From Drechmeria coniospora (taxonomy: Eukaryota > Ascomycota > Sordariomycetes > Hypocreales > Ophiocordycipitaceae): a DNA stretch of 64,000 bases. Each line of letters opens with the position of its first letter. The first letter of the stretch is position 1. The notes under the pieces are model-generated. The model ran no database searches, was not told where the DNA came from, and saw only the letters and a list, made by a program, of their open reading frames with translations. Shown here in pieces: positions 1-12,956 of the stretch. The stretch is from contig NC_054391.1 of NCBI RefSeq assembly GCF_001625195.1, positions 9,252,552-9,316,551 on the forward strand, given 5' to 3'. A program made the position numbers and the translations under genes.

Positions 1-1046
1 ATTCCTCGCCGCATTTCAGCAGACCGGAGATGACGCAGTTGAGGACGACGGTATCGATCATCTCCCCCGCCTCGACCATTTCTCGGTAGGCGGCGCGGAT
101 GCCGCCCGAGTCCAGCTTCAAGCCGAAGTAGTGGATGAGGCTGACGTGATGGAACCGGTTGAACTCGATGCCGCGGCACTCCATTTCCTTGTAGATCATG
201 TCGGCGAGGGTGAAGTTGCCGGCCTTGGAGGCGACGTCGAAGAGGATGTTAAAGGTCACGTCGTTGCCCATGACGTTTGCGTCCCGCTCCATCTCCCTCC
301 AGAGCCGCAAGGCAGACTCCATTTCTCGCGAGGTCGTCCAGGCAGCATACTTGGTGGCAAAGGCCAGGGCAAAGTTCCAATGCGACCGTCGCAAGCTGAG
401 GCCGGCATTCTTGACGTCGGAAAGGAGGGCAAAGTAGCGAAGCATGGACTCCATGTCGCGCTTTGGCGGCGCGCCCATGACTCTCAGGAGCCTGTTCCTC
501 CACTGCCAGGTGAGGTAGAGCATCCTCGGTTCCGGCAGCTCGCAGTACAGGCTGTATATCGGGTCGAGAGATGTGCGGTTCGGATTTCGCAACCTCTGGC
601 CGACGGCCGTGTAAAGGCGGGCGAGGACCGGCAACGTGCCCTCGTTGGCCTTGAGCGTTTCCTCGCGGGACGGGTGTTCGATTTCCTGCTTGTTGTCGGA
701 CACCCTGAGGTTCGGACCGTCTGGCATGGCAAAGCCTCTTCGGTAGGGGTCTCTGTGGAAGTGGAAATAGTCTTCGACCCTGCCGTCGACGCCGCCACGA
801 ACAAAAGACATGAGCCGCTGCCTGTCCAACCTGTCTGGGAGATGCGGCTGGACCGGCTTCGTCCCCGGGCAGGCGGCCGGCGCGGCCGTGCTATAGCTGC
901 ACCTCGACGGTCGGGTACGGCACCACGGAATCGAGCTCGGCCGAGAGGTTCCGGCAGGGAAAAAGGTCGACATGATCCATATCGAGCTTCTGGAGCAAGC
1001 TGTCGGCCGCGAGCGAGACGGCGTCGCTGCGTCTGGAATCCTGCAT
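1..1046 (-). CDS. Pentatricopeptide-repeat protein, 5' part (3' end outside window)
   Basis: The protein reads leftwards and runs off the window. It contains helical-hairpin repeats typical of PPR proteins, for example around 60-330, where units read like 'ALRLWREMERDANVMGNDVT', 'ADMIYKEMECRGIEFNRF' and 'AAYREMVEAGEMIDTVV'. PPR proteins bind organellar RNA, and most fungal ones act in mitochondrial RNA processing or translation. The start is inferred: an ATG at 1046 opens a 5' exon (919-1046), joined across a proposed 88-nt intron (831-918, GTACCC..ACAG) to the long exon 1-830. The splice keeps the frame and removes a stop near 891. A shorter model could start at the ATG near 810. The family call is good; the 5' structure is less sure. 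Confidence 0.7.
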
Positions 1047-2466
1047 GGTCGAAGACGGTCGCCGATGGGGTGGACAGGAGGAAGGCTGGCCGAGCGGCGG
1101 CTTGCGAGCACCGCGCTACAGACGGACCCGTCCACTCGACTTGAGAGTTTCATGAGTTGCTCCTCATGGTCATGCCGCCGCCGGGGGGCCTTTGTCGGAG
1201 CGTTGGTTCATTCAATATCCGGTTGTCCCAAGGATGATGGGAGTTTCCAGTCGTGAATTTACAGTGGAGCTCTGTTCCGTGCGGAAATGTTGACGCTAGA
1301 TGGCTGGCTCCTATTATTACTAATCCAGTACGCACTCCAAGCACGTCAGTACTTACAGATCACGGCAGACCAGAGGCTGGAAACGAATACTATTCTCAAT
1401 ATTCAAGTACAATAATAAGAAAAAGTCACTCAAAACCTGTAATAATTACGGCCGTACAATTCTGTAGTAATTCTTGCAACGCAAACACGTGCAACGATTC
1501 AGGGTTGAGAATGGGAAGCACGACGGAATTAGCCAGGGTGCCTCTTAGGTCCGTTCAGTGATGGGAGAGATCGACACCGATGTACGACAAGGAAGATGAC
1601 AACTTGAACTAATGGATGCCACGACGATTCTCTTGTTGAAAAAGGCTCGCTTTCCCGGCGTTAGGACTGCAGGATCCTTTGTGATGTGCAAGTTGCCGTT
1701 TTTTCCGATGCATACCTCCAGGCGCCGCAAAGAACGAGAAGAGGTGATATTGTTTCCTAGGCCGTGTCAGCGAGACATCATGGACCTGATCTGCGCATCA
1801 TGGGTATCATGTTTCATGTCGTGATTCAATTCGAATATTCCCTTTCACGCCGACTGTGTAACCGACTCGCAGATGTGCACTTTGCTTCACCTGTAGCTCC
1901 AGCCGCAAGCGTCTATGTCGACACCTGCCACGATGGACGTAATATGCGGAAACGTAGGTGTCGTGTCTGTCGACCACCCAAGTCTGCCTATCAATGCCGA
2001 CAAAAAAAACACACGTCAGTGCCTAGAATAGCCTGGAGCCAGTGCGAGTATAGGCCAACTCACAAAGAGCGAGAGTGTTTCGGAAACAAGGCTTGTGGTT
2101 GCAGCAAAAGTAGCTAGTTGTAAGGGCTGCACCTTTGGTGCGGGTCATTGGTGCCAGCTGGTGGAGAATCATGGAGTCGGACCCTGGACGAGGTGCGAAT
2201 ATGATGCCGAATGCGATCCGTCTACCCTCCTCAATCAGGGACGCGGTCAGGGCAATAACTGTTGCCTTTTGTGGATGCGGCTGCTGCGTTTGATACGCAT
2301 GTACCATGTAACACGCATCGGAATAGGGTACTCGCAAAGTAATCCGTATTCCAACCCGCCTGACACCAGAGACGGACCTTTTTGTCGTCTCTTCCAAGCG
2401 GGCATGGCCCACTTGACCATCTACTCCGACCTCATCATTTCCTAGGCCGTCATTCTCTCAGCTGGC
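1047..2466. other. Intergenic, no gene recognised
   Basis: Only short open frames with no recognisable domain, signal peptide or spliceable continuation are seen on either strand. Confidence 0.5.
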
Positions 2467-2637
2467 TCAAACCATCATGTCAAGGCCGAGCTTGCGAACA
2501 ACCTCGTATAGTCCATTGTGGAAAACATCCCCGATGACGGTAGGGTGATAGCCACCTCCAGTGTACTCTTCAAAGTCTTCAACGTCGTTCTCGGGTTTAT
2601 GGAGAGACTCGAGCAACGGAGGAGGCGTACTGGCCAT
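2467..2637 (-). pseudogene. Truncated N-terminus of an SRPK-type protein kinase
   Basis: From an ATG at 2637 the frame encodes 56 residues. They match the N-terminal lead-in of fungal SR-protein kinases: an acidic 'DVEDFEEYTGGGYHPTVIGD' stretch followed by 'YEVVRKLG'. In intact kinases this is followed directly by the glycine-rich loop and then about 350-450 more residues. Here the frame diverges after 'KLG' and stops five residues later. I find no continuation (no VAIK, HTD or DFG-like motifs) in the downstream minus-strand sequence to about 2000. It is therefore a fragment, probably debris of a duplicated copy. A missed intron is possible but no good donor is visible. Confidence 0.6.
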
Positions 2638-3819
2638 CGAATGGGATCTTGGGCTCGGGAGCCGCGATTGGCTGACGGCCGACGACGAGTGAAGGATGAG
2701 TGATGAACAATGACGGGGCCATGATCTCAGCCGTCCGCAAGCTCTGCGAGACATCGGCATGCAAATTCTCATGGCTCATTGTGCTTGAATCGTGGAGGAT
2801 GGCAAAGGCACGTACGTGTACTCTGCAATTCCATGCTGTTGATTAAAGCAAGTACTGTACGGTGTACTTGTACATGCAATAGAGTATTCTATACAGTGTA
2901 GTTACAAGTAGGTGTACTTGTATCAATACTTGGCCTCTCCAACATCGAGGACGGGACGGATCGGATCCAAAAGTGTCCGATGCACGGACCACAGACGGCC
3001 AGGCCATGGACTGAAGTCTGCCATCCAGCAGGTCATACTTTTATCATCATTATTATTTGCTGTTTTATTTGCAGCGAGCCCGGGATTATTCTACTTCATC
3101 ATGTGCAACATGGACGGGGAATCGTATTTCTTGCAGCCGGATGGAGGAGAAAGGAGTCCATGACCATGCCCGTTGGCATCATACCTGGACCCCTAATACA
3201 CCTCACAGACCACAGCACGGTATGGCTACCCTACAATCCCAGCACGTCATTACTGACAGTATCTGGCATGTCGTTTCATCTCCAGACAAGAGAGATTCTA
3301 GAGAATATGCGAGATTTTTTTTTGCTTCTTAGGACGTCACAAAGACAATGGAACTGCCACTGGCCGCGGCACGTCACCCTCCGATTGCGCTGCAACTTGC
3401 CTTGCATCTCGCTGCTAAGCATCCATTAATTAGGACATTATGACTCCGTACTCCGCTTGCACCGTTGTCACGAACTGCATATATTTGTAACGACAGTTAT
3501 TTCAAAAACCAACAGCCATATGAGTCACAAGCTACTCCATACGGTCCTTCCAACGCCCCTACCAACATGTCCCGAGCAGATACTTTGCATGATGGATGAG
3601 TTCTCCGGCCTCTACTTGTGCTCCATGGATGGAGAGCTTCACGCCGTCCCATGGTGCGAACTCTAGCAGTGTTGTTGAGCCGTTGTCAGCGTTGGATGAT
3701 ACTTGCCTGCCAACTAGTAGCCGAGTTGCTAAACGATGGCAGAATCTCATTCATTCATGCCCACGAGTGGTAATAATGGATGGATAAACTATGAATATAT
3801 CCGTCGGAACTGCCAAAAA
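2638..3819. other. Intergenic, no convincing gene
   Basis: The stretch holds TAC-rich words near 2850-2930 and short open frames on both strands. A minus-strand frame around 3559-3690 reads protein-like but has no recognised domain, start or partner exon. Confidence 0.4.
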
Positions 3820-6800
3820 TTACATCTCAATCCCACTCATGACCGGCTGATCGGCAAGACTGCTCATCGGCATGGCAAAGAGCTGAACTTCGTCCAGCTC
3901 ATCACGTTTCTTCAACCGACAAGTCGCCCTGCCCTTGATGCGGTCGATGGTGTCGAGCCTCGATTTAGTTCCCTTGCCCAACTTTGCGACGTCGGCCTCC
4001 TTCGCACCGCGACGGAGGGCCGCTGCCTTGCCGACCCGTGCCGCGTCGAATATGGCAGCCGGTGCCAGGACGAGACCGAGAATGCTCAAAGGATCTTTTC
4101 CTTTCGAATCGACAACAGAGTATATATCCATGGCCACGCTTCCTACGGCGCCGAGCATGGCTATGATGCGGCCAATGGTTGCCATGGTCGCAACCGACGC
4201 CATGATCTCTCCAGCAATCGGAATGAAGAAGAGAAGGGCGGATATAAAGCCAATGATGATGGCCTTGCGCTTTTCCGCATCCATTTTTTCGCCAATATCG
4301 TTGACGGTTTTCATGCTGGCCACGGCTTGCTCGACTAAAACGATGGGCATCGTGATCGCATCAACCAGATCGGAAGTGAACCCTCCGAAAGTGCGATCTT
4401 TAATCTGGGTGAGAGCCGAGGCAATGTCAGGGCCCAGGCGGTCGAGGTTTCTGCGACCCGTGTCGATGATATCCTTTGGATTTTGCACATCTTTCGCGCC
4501 AAAGTTCTTCACTATTGGAAAGTTATATTCGACCCGCTCGTGAGGAGTATCGAGAATTCCTTTATAAAAGTTTGTCCACTGTATGTGAGATTGATCAATA
4601 CCGGTACTTTCATACAACTTTTTGTAGAAATCTGTCTCTTTCCCGTCGCGCATAGTCCAGTAGGTAGACTGATCAAAATAGCCGCTGGCAGTTTTGCCTC
4701 TGGAACGCTTCGAGTTATCTGGTGGGCATGGCATCGAGATGTTCTTATGCCTGATCTCGTGTTTCTTCATTGTAATGCATCCGGTTAAAGCATGATTTTC
4801 GGCGCAATGTCTCCAGCCGCAGTTATAGTCTTCGCAATACCGGCAGTCTCTGGCATCGACCCCATTAAAGGCACTGCAGTGTGTGCAGCTATCGACTCTC
4901 TCGGTGACAATACACGAAAAGTAGTCATTTCCGTGATCGAACATGAAGCCTGATACAGATTTCTCGGCTTGGTCAGCCACTGAAGTCGCATAGCGGTCGA
5001 AGTAATGGTTGTAGTTGTGGGCCAGGAGTGTATCGTGCGTGTTGAGAGAGTCTTTCAAGATCTTTTGCAGAACATGCAAAATATACTCATCATGACAATG
5101 AGCTTCCATCTTGTCTCTGTCTTTCTCGATTGCCTCTAATGTATCGTACGAGGCATCGCATGACGACGGATGCGTAGTCGGCCCGTCGAATTCATCGAAA
5201 TCGCTGCCGTCAGCGTTGGCATCATAGTCATCATCGGTGAAGCTTTGAAGGTCAACGGCCCAGTCTATGGTGCCCGCGAATTGATGATTCTTCCAGTGCG
5301 TCCTCCGAGTATCCTTTGTGACGTCAGTCATGTATGCGACCCATTCGGTGTCTGGAATAGAGTTGCAAAGTCAGCTTGACTGTCCCTATCGAGGATGCGA
5401 TATACGAAGTACAACAAACGGATCAATCCGTATGCCATTTGGATTTCATCAAGGTTGTCAGTGCAACTCACCGTCATAAACGATCATGTCCGAATTAGAC
5501 GAGCCATCGTGCCACCTCTGAACGTTATCAGTATGAAGTTCGATGATGTTAATCTCCGCGTTCGATATATAACCAGGCGTGTCGGTGCACAATCCAGGCG
5601 CTGCTTCAGAGCTATACCTGTCGCCCTCAAATGTGCACATGGGGCCGGTGCAGCCCTCCTTGGACATCTTAAAGGATCGACCGTAGCTTGCCTCTCCAAC
5701 ATATATCTTATTGGAAGCAACGCCAGCTTTGGTAACTACAGAAAACATTAGCCCATGCTTCGAACCGAGCAAGAGGGAGCCGTGAGGGTTACTCATTGCA
5801 AGCGCCGCTGTCGTCTCGGTTAGATTGATGTGTGATCTCAGGCAATTTCCAGCTGGGCAGCCATCCATCGACCATTGGTTACCGACATCCCATTGTCCTG
5901 CGATATATCAGAAATGCCACTGCTCTCGTGCCTCATCAGGCCGGAAAGCAATACGAACCGTGGAGATCGTATGTCATGTACACGATATAGTCCACAATCT
6001 CGGCCATTTTCTTCAGGGGGAAAGCCTTGAGATACCAGAACGATGCTGGGGCGGCAAACGAGATCGTCTTGCCACGTGGCCCGCCGTCCAGGTTGCTGTT
6101 CATGACGGTCAAAAACTTCAGGTAGTTGGGGCCGTCGCTCGAGGATCCTTGTGGCGTGCCTTCAATATCCATCGCCTGTTGTCACGATTAATCCCGCCCA
6201 GAAAACGAAAGGACAAGTTGAATACTCACACCAGGATACTCCCAATCAAAGTCAACGCCGTCCAGACTGTGATCGCGCAGGAATTTGGCGATGTTCTTGG
6301 CGAAGACGTTACGATTTTCGGGTCTCATTGCTTGACGAAGGATGTTATATGTTCCAGGCTCGGTCGAAAAGCTCCAGCCACCAAACGAAATTACACGTTT
6401 GACGCCATGCAAGCCCTTGAACTGTTCCCATTGATTGTAATCGTCTCTAATCTTGGGAGTCCAGTTGGAGGTGTCGATATCCATAAAGGCCCAATGGATA
6501 ATCGTATAGCTTCCGTCCGTGTTGGCGCTGCTGGCCCTTAGATGAAGACAGGAACGGTTAAAGTTCCACGACTCGTAGTATCCGACACGGCCAAAGCCTA
6601 CTGCGGGGGTGCTGATGATGTCCATGCCGCAGTTGGAGATGCAACTAAAGGTCTCTCAGCGAACGTTCAATGTCATGCTTGATGTGCGGCGTATACCCAC
6701 CCATTCATACGCGAGGGGGACGTTCCAGGGTTGTCCGTCTTGCTACGCTCCTCGACGCAAAAGTCCTAAGCAGCCTGTTAGCCACCAGACTGAAGGCGAC

Positions 6801-8360
6801 GTGGTAACACTTGAACTTACGCCGGAAATGCCGCATTGCCCCCAAATGTTGCAACATGCGTTAAGGGGGCAAGGGTTAAGATCTGCCAGAGTCTGGTTGT
6901 CACGAGGCGGTTCAGACCCGGGCTTGGTCGGGCCACAGACGGCATTGGCCACAGGAGCTGGCATAGGTGGTTTGCCTGGACTGATGCACTGTAAAGGTGT
7001 GAATACCACTTGAGCATCGAAGGCAGGATTGCATAGTGTGGCCGAAAAAACGTACAATATTCAAACCGGCCATCAGACCCTCACACCCAGTCCATCCCCA
7101 TGTGCTCTTGGGGCCTGTATTGTACATTAGCAAAGCCAAGAGGGTGATTCCGTTGTCGCTTGCAATTTTGTGACAGTTGTCTCCAGGCTTTACAAGATAC
7201 GTGGTGCAAGATCTTGTGGAAGCATTAGCACACAACGGAATCATCATCCCCGTTGGATATCTTACTCACCCATCTACATTCGCACTTGGCTCTTTATCAG
7301 TCAACGTTCCAGAAGTGCAGCAGACCCTCTGGCCTGGAACTAGGTTCTTGCACAAGTTCTCGCCTGGGTTGTACTCCATAAACCTGGCATCAGTGATTCC
7401 ACATCGGGAAGCCAGCCACTTGCAGGTATCGCCTTTCGAGACCTTCACAGTGTAGCAATCTGCCCGCGCGGCAAGCCTGGCGCCGCGCGGGTAGACATTG
7501 TCCCTCCAGGTGGTGCTGTTATTCTCGAAGGTGGCGTTTCCATGATCTTGTACTTCCCAGGCGGTCAGGTTGAGATCCAAGGAGGGAGTGGACGGCGCTG
7601 CCGTGCAGTTCGCACCGTCCCACAGACGGACCGCTGTCAGGACAGCTGCCAAATCGCCATCGGTGCTGATCGCTACACCAAGTGTATGATGGGAATTGCG
7701 TCCGTTGCCGCAAATTTGTGCCGTCATTGTGGACGAGTGCCCCTGGGTCGATATCGAATTTAGAATGCCCGTGACGACGGATTTCACCGTCGCCTTGCCA
7801 AAGGCTTCGCCGGCATACAGGCCGACCACTGTGCTGTTCGCATACCCAAAGAGGATTTGGTCATGGCAGTTGGCCTGGTCTTCGAAGTAATCCGAAAAAT
7901 GTCCAAGAAGAGCAGCGATGGTGTCGGAATGACTTGTGCCCCTGTCCGATCCACCACGGCTCAGCTCCAACTTAACCGTGCTCCGGCCTCCTGCCATGCA
8001 TTTCTCCGTCCCTGGCTCTCTTTTACGAACAAGAGCATTGCCGTGACTTTTTGGATCTCCTTTGGTGCATATTCGTAACTTGATTGGGGTGTCATAATCG
8101 TCGACGGCGTTGTAAATGGCCGTGTCGAACAACATTGGCTGATCACAGAGTTTGACACGGTCGAAGCTGGAGAATACATCCCAATCTTGAGGAGCTTTTC
8201 CATCACAGGTCCGAGGACAAGGATGGAGATCCGAGTAGAAAGTATCTGGATCTTCCGTTGGCTCCTCCTGGGTAAAGTCTTCATCAACAACCTGTGCAGA
8301 TGCATGCTGGGAACAAAGCGCTGCCACAGCAAGCCCGCTGAGATAATTATAAAGCCGCAT
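3820..8360 (-). CDS. Secreted class V chitinase, killer-toxin-alpha type: LysM-LysM-hevein-GH18 plus long C-terminal region
   Basis: Nine exons are predicted: 7270-8360, 7056-7212, 6821-6988, 6701-6765, 6230-6644, 5959-6175, 5793-5897, 5472-5735 and 3820-5351. All introns are GT..AG, 54-120 nt, and the joined length is 1337 codons plus stop. In order there are a signal peptide (1-22), an N-terminal region with several cysteines, LysM modules at about 302-349 and 366-416, a hevein-type chitin-binding domain at about 430-500 (many Cys, 'CCNIWGQCG'), and a GH18 domain from about 505. The catalytic DGVDFDWEYPG motif is intact. About 480 C-terminal residues follow, with strongly hydrophobic stretches at about 1190-1245. 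This architecture is that of subgroup C chitinases, related to the alpha/beta subunit of yeast zymocin, which bind and cut chitin in other fungi's walls. The next gene but one on this strand encodes an unrecognised secreted protein. Confidence 0.88.
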
Positions 8361-10810
8361 CCTAGTGCTGTAAGAAACAGCGGGTGAATGAGAAGAGGCA
8401 AACGTGACAAGAGGTTGTTGGTAGAGCAGATGCCTGACGGTTGGAGCACGGCAGGCCGCGCCGCAGGTGAAATGGGACGACAAAGAGTAGCGACGATCGG
8501 ACTTGGACTAGAAGCAATGGAAAGTATACATATATCAATGAATCCGAGATGAATTTGAAGGTCGACAAGTGTGTACTTGGCTATTGTATTGCATATGGAA
8601 GCAAATATATCTCGTCCAAACAAGTCAAGCGCATAATGCAAGCTTACATTGCATGTCCTTGAAGGGTGCGTACTTGGGTGTATTGATAGGTGTACCTCAT
8701 TTGGAGCAGAGATTTTCCCGAGTACGCAGTAATTATTCTGTGCATGTAGGTAGGCACTGTAGGTGTACGCAGTAATAATACATGGAATTATATGACCCGG
8801 GCCCGCCAATGCTGGTAACTTGGTGTGTATAAATGCTCCGTAATTCGTTCCATCACACCAAAACGTACAACTACTCCGTACAGTAGTAAATGGATTACGG
8901 CCTATCACTCCGTACAATGCATATAGTTAACTTCACTCCATCTGGAGTGCACCTCCGGAGTCTTTTCTTGTCACATTCGGCAATGGCCTGAAAATACAGT
9001 TGCAACAGGCTCCTCATGGACTCTCCGTAGGAATGTATGTAACGTCGTTTTTATGTAGCCTTCCTGTCGGCAAATGTAAGCAACTACGTGCATGTGCATA
9101 TGCATGAAAATGTACCGGCATGTAGGCCGAGGAGAAACGAGAAACATGCATGCACATCATCGACATCGAAATGGTTGAATGCGAATAAGTATTGCAATAT
9201 TAAAGTAATACGAACGAGAGATCTCTTTCACAGCAGGAACCCATGAGCCCTGAACGCCATGCCTCTGGCGACTGCAAAAGTCTCAGTGATCCATGCCGCT
9301 GGATAAATCACATTGCTTACAAGTACTTACTTGAGGGTGCAGAAAACACTGGTTACTCGGAGTTGTGGGCCTTGTGTAATGTAAAAAATCGTATAGATTG
9401 AATGGGGTCTTTACTTAGTTACGAATACCGCCTCAAAAACACTATTCAAGAGCGTCAACTGTAAGAACGCCTGGATCCTCTGCGGAGGTTACCTTCTAGA
9501 GTTCAGGTACGGATCAGGTACTGGAAGCATCCGCATTGCTCGGGCATGTGATTTTGATACGTGTATGCTGATAAGAGGATAATGCTGCGAGATAAGTTGC
9601 GATTGATGGTGATTGAAGTCGCTACAAGTCCTGCGGTGACCTAGGTAAAAGAGGACTATAAAGTACACAAACTTGTGCATATGATGAGGAGCCTAGCAAA
9701 ACTTTAACGAACGAACCGACTGGTTCAACTACAGGAAGGAAGGACAGGCCACTCGTTGGGAATTCTGAGCTAAACAGGTCGTTCTAGAAACTTGAGCATA
9801 GTAGCAATAGTTACTGGTGTATTGAATACCTACTTTTCGAAACATACGAACCTCTTGGCTTCCGGTACTGAACTTGTTGTTTCATTCTCGTTGAGTTTTT
9901 ACCACTAGGAAAGGCAACACGTCTTCCCATCACGACCCATTCTGGCAACCTTGCTGCTTCCACGAGTTGGCCGACAAGCAAGTGGTAGGACTGTAGTAGT
10001 ACTGGGTAGTTCCAGAAGGATCTTATAGTAGCAGAGAAACGTTGCACTAATGATAAGCATCAATGTAAACATCCGTTTATCGTTGTGGGTGCGGCCAGGA
10101 GGTTGCAAAAGTGCGATTATTTGATCCAGAGATCATTCGGCGTGGTGCCAAGCGTCCTACAAGTAAGCATAAGTAGACTCTTGCTATTCCAACCCTCTAG
10201 CAATACTTGGCACATAGGAGTATGCATGTAGTTTTACAGAGTACTCCGTATAGTCTACTGTCAACTCGGTAGACCCGCCGAGATAGCTCCGATACTACTT
10301 ATAGTACTGCATCTAGATACTTTGTATTACTACAGAACTCCGATGGTGCCATTGATGGGTCTGGAGTGCAGCTCAACTGATACCTTCCCGCTACCCGTGC
10401 TACGAATATGATGCTATTAGTTGGACCCCTGCAACTGCATCAGCTGTTGAATATCGCTGTATATTTGAGATTTTCAGAAAATAACACCCCGTGTACAGTG
10501 CACTGCTAGCTGGGAACAACTAAGCGCAGACATTTTCGCTTGGTTGAATGCACGAAGACGCGAGTTCTGTTGCACTACGTGAAAAGGAGGGTAATGCCTA
10601 GGTTCTATCAAGTAATGGCTTCTCGCCAGTGTGATCTTTCAAGATACAGTATTGCATCATGAGTATCACATGCTTATACAATATCGTCATAACGCAACTG
10701 CTGGAGAGTGATAAAACTATCCCGAAACGCAGATGTTCTAATAGACTCGCAACTCCATTCTATAAGTACCATGACGTATTTGGCTGCCACTTAGTGTATT
10801 GGGTGTAACT
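8361..10810. other. AT-rich intergenic region and chitinase promoter side
   Basis: About 2.4 kb have no credible coding frame. The 8361-8900 part lies upstream of the chitinase and holds short TAC-rich words. The rest is AT-rich, with short frames that lack domain signatures. Confidence 0.5.
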
Positions 10811-11797
10811 CTACCAACTGGTATATAAGCCCTCTGGAAAATCCTCATAAGTCAAGTCATAAACCATGAAATCGCCGTCTAGGTCATTCACACGGATAAG
10901 CTCCGGATTTGGCCGCTCATTGATTGACATACATCGCCCTGATGCACGAGAGTCAATCTCTGGGTCTGTAAACTGTCTCTCACCACAAATCTCCTTCCAT
11001 GTCCCGTCCTGTTGGTACTCGATAAAGGTCTGGGCAATGATGTTAATCTTTGCTGATATTCCGGGATACAGCTCGTCAGAGCATTCACAGGCTTCAATTT
11101 CCTTCCTGGCCAATTGCAAGGCATGTGGTAGCTGGCATGACGGCCACTCGTCTGCCATTATTGCCGCTAATGTAATATTTATCGTCTTTTGGATTTCAAG
11201 CGGGATTGATCGTAGCCTGCACCGCCGAGCAGGTTGTCTAAATGCAAGTCGACGAGGACGATAATCCTGATCGGGGTCTATAAAATCTTTACCGGATGAA
11301 TCCGGCAAGACCAACGAAAGTGTTTGCAGCGAATCGAGCTCCTCCTCAAGAAAACTATTAACAACTAGCCATGGGTCGCAAAATAGCAATTGAATATCCA
11401 GAGCTATTGACTTGACATTGCGAAGTTCATCCTTTAGAATTTTGTTCCAGATGAGTGGGTGTAGATTTTCGCTCCCAAAGTATAGGGTATCAAGTTCAGG
11501 CCGAAAGGCTCGAAAGGGTACAGGGCACCCTGCGGCGGTCGAGAAGCGAAATCTCAATCCACTGCGCTTCGTATTCTGAATAAGTGTGCGCGATTCCTGA
11601 CATATGTGCAGCGTTGCGGGGAATCCAACATCGACGACAAACGGTCGTACTGGCTGCATTCCCATAGGCCCTTCGCGTCTTTCGAACAAGTTTACGGGCC
11701 ACAATAGACAAACCTCGGCTTCATCAGGTGGTAGGCTAAACAGCCATATGCTTTCTCGAATCTCAACAGGGAGCCTACTGAAATTCGTGAAAGCCAT
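10811..11797 (-). CDS. 2EXR domain protein
   Basis: A single uninterrupted exon of 328 codons from an ATG at 11797. The N-terminus has the hallmark of the fungal 2EXR family: an F..LP.EIRE.IW (leu-pro, glu-ile-arg, trp) pattern at residues 5-20, followed by an 'ICQESR' element near residue 64. These proteins are expanded in Pezizomycotina and their biochemical role is unknown. It sits between the chitinase and the secreted protein gene on the same strand. A decayed relative of its C-terminal part lies at 15400-15664, so the family has duplicated locally. Confidence 0.8.
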   Translation of the reverse strand: MAFTNFSRLPVEIRESIWLFSLPPDEAEVCLLWPVNLFERREGPMGMQPVRPFVVDVGFPATLHICQESRTLIQNTKRSGLRFRFSTAAGCPVPFRAFRPELDTLYFGSENLHPLIWNKILKDELRNVKSIALDIQLLFCDPWLVVNSFLEEELDSLQTLSLVLPDSSGKDFIDPDQDYRPRRLAFRQPARRCRLRSIPLEIQKTINITLAAIMADEWPSCQLPHALQLARKEIEACECSDELYPGISAKINIIAQTFIEYQQDGTWKEICGERQFTDPEIDSRASGRCMSINERPNPELIRVNDLDGDFMVYDLTYEDFPEGLYTSW

Positions 11798-12956
11798 GGC
11801 GAAGATGAATGCTTGATCCCTGGAACAGGAAGGACAGGCTAAGGAAAGGTTTAAGTACTACAGTATATGAATTATAAGCAGGGTAGGTGCTAATAATTGG
11901 TGGTATCCGCCCTCGATATATTAATATATCGCATGTATGGTTGCCATATCGCACCTATAACATCCATGAAGTCCACATTCTGTACGGCACCCGGTTTTTG
12001 TGGTGCCTTTGGGGCGAGATGCGACCTTACTCTGGATCCTTTGAGGTTGATCCAATAGATATATGCTCGCAGGATCCCGATTGTGCCGAATCAATCCTTC
12101 GGGGTAGGATGGCTTACCATCACTCTCGGGTTACATTCGTTATCGTCCGTCAACTCCGCAAAATCGACACTGTTATTTTGAGTATACAATGCAATTCAAC
12201 ACATGTGAACCAAATCCCTGACGGCCAATACTCGGCTAACTGCCCACTCCTCGTCCCAACAAGTCAGCATGCTACAGTCATACCGTTCCCCGGGTTTGTT
12301 GCCTCTACTAGCATCACTGAGATTGGTCCCATGACGGGTGGGTGATTCGACGATCATCACGTATAGCTCATCTGCATTGAGTGTCTTCAACAACTTCGGG
12401 GCATCCGCATCAATACAGAGTTTAGAGCGTCATTGCAATTCCCACTACACTCATGTCGGGTATAAACTAATATTCGCACCCATCCATGGAAGAAACAACC
12501 TACCTACGTTCTCGATACTAGATGGACACGCGAATCCAAGGCTAGTGCTGTCAAGCACTTAGAATCAACGTGCGGCGACAAGCAAATCTCTGGAGCATGA
12601 CAATGTTATACAACGCAAGATGCACAGTACAGTACTAGGCTGCGTACAGCGATTGAAGGGGTATCTAGTGCCATGTTCAAAAGGATGAACGACAGATTGA
12701 ACCAAAGGTTGACATATATACGTTCGTAAGATCTGCTGGCATTCCTACGTGCTGATCTGGTGGATAAATCTTTCATGAAATATGCCATAGCCTGTGACAC
12801 TATGTCGTTTGACTACGATGTACGGGGTATATTCAACAACAATCGCTCGCATGTGTCAATATAACATATGTCTTTTCATTTATTGTCCTGGTCCTGGCCA
12901 ACCTGATGAGATTTGGCAAATAGAGGAATAGTAACATCCACCTGTACTGAGAGCAA
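11798..12956. other. Intergenic, no gene recognised
   Basis: A plus-strand frame at 11887-12345 is open but has no start context, signal peptide or family resemblance, and I do not accept it as a gene. Confidence 0.45.

Noticed and set aside
131..1144. Plus-strand open frame of 337 codons
   Set aside because: It is antisense to the PPR gene, which has recognisable repeats; the plus frame has no domain.
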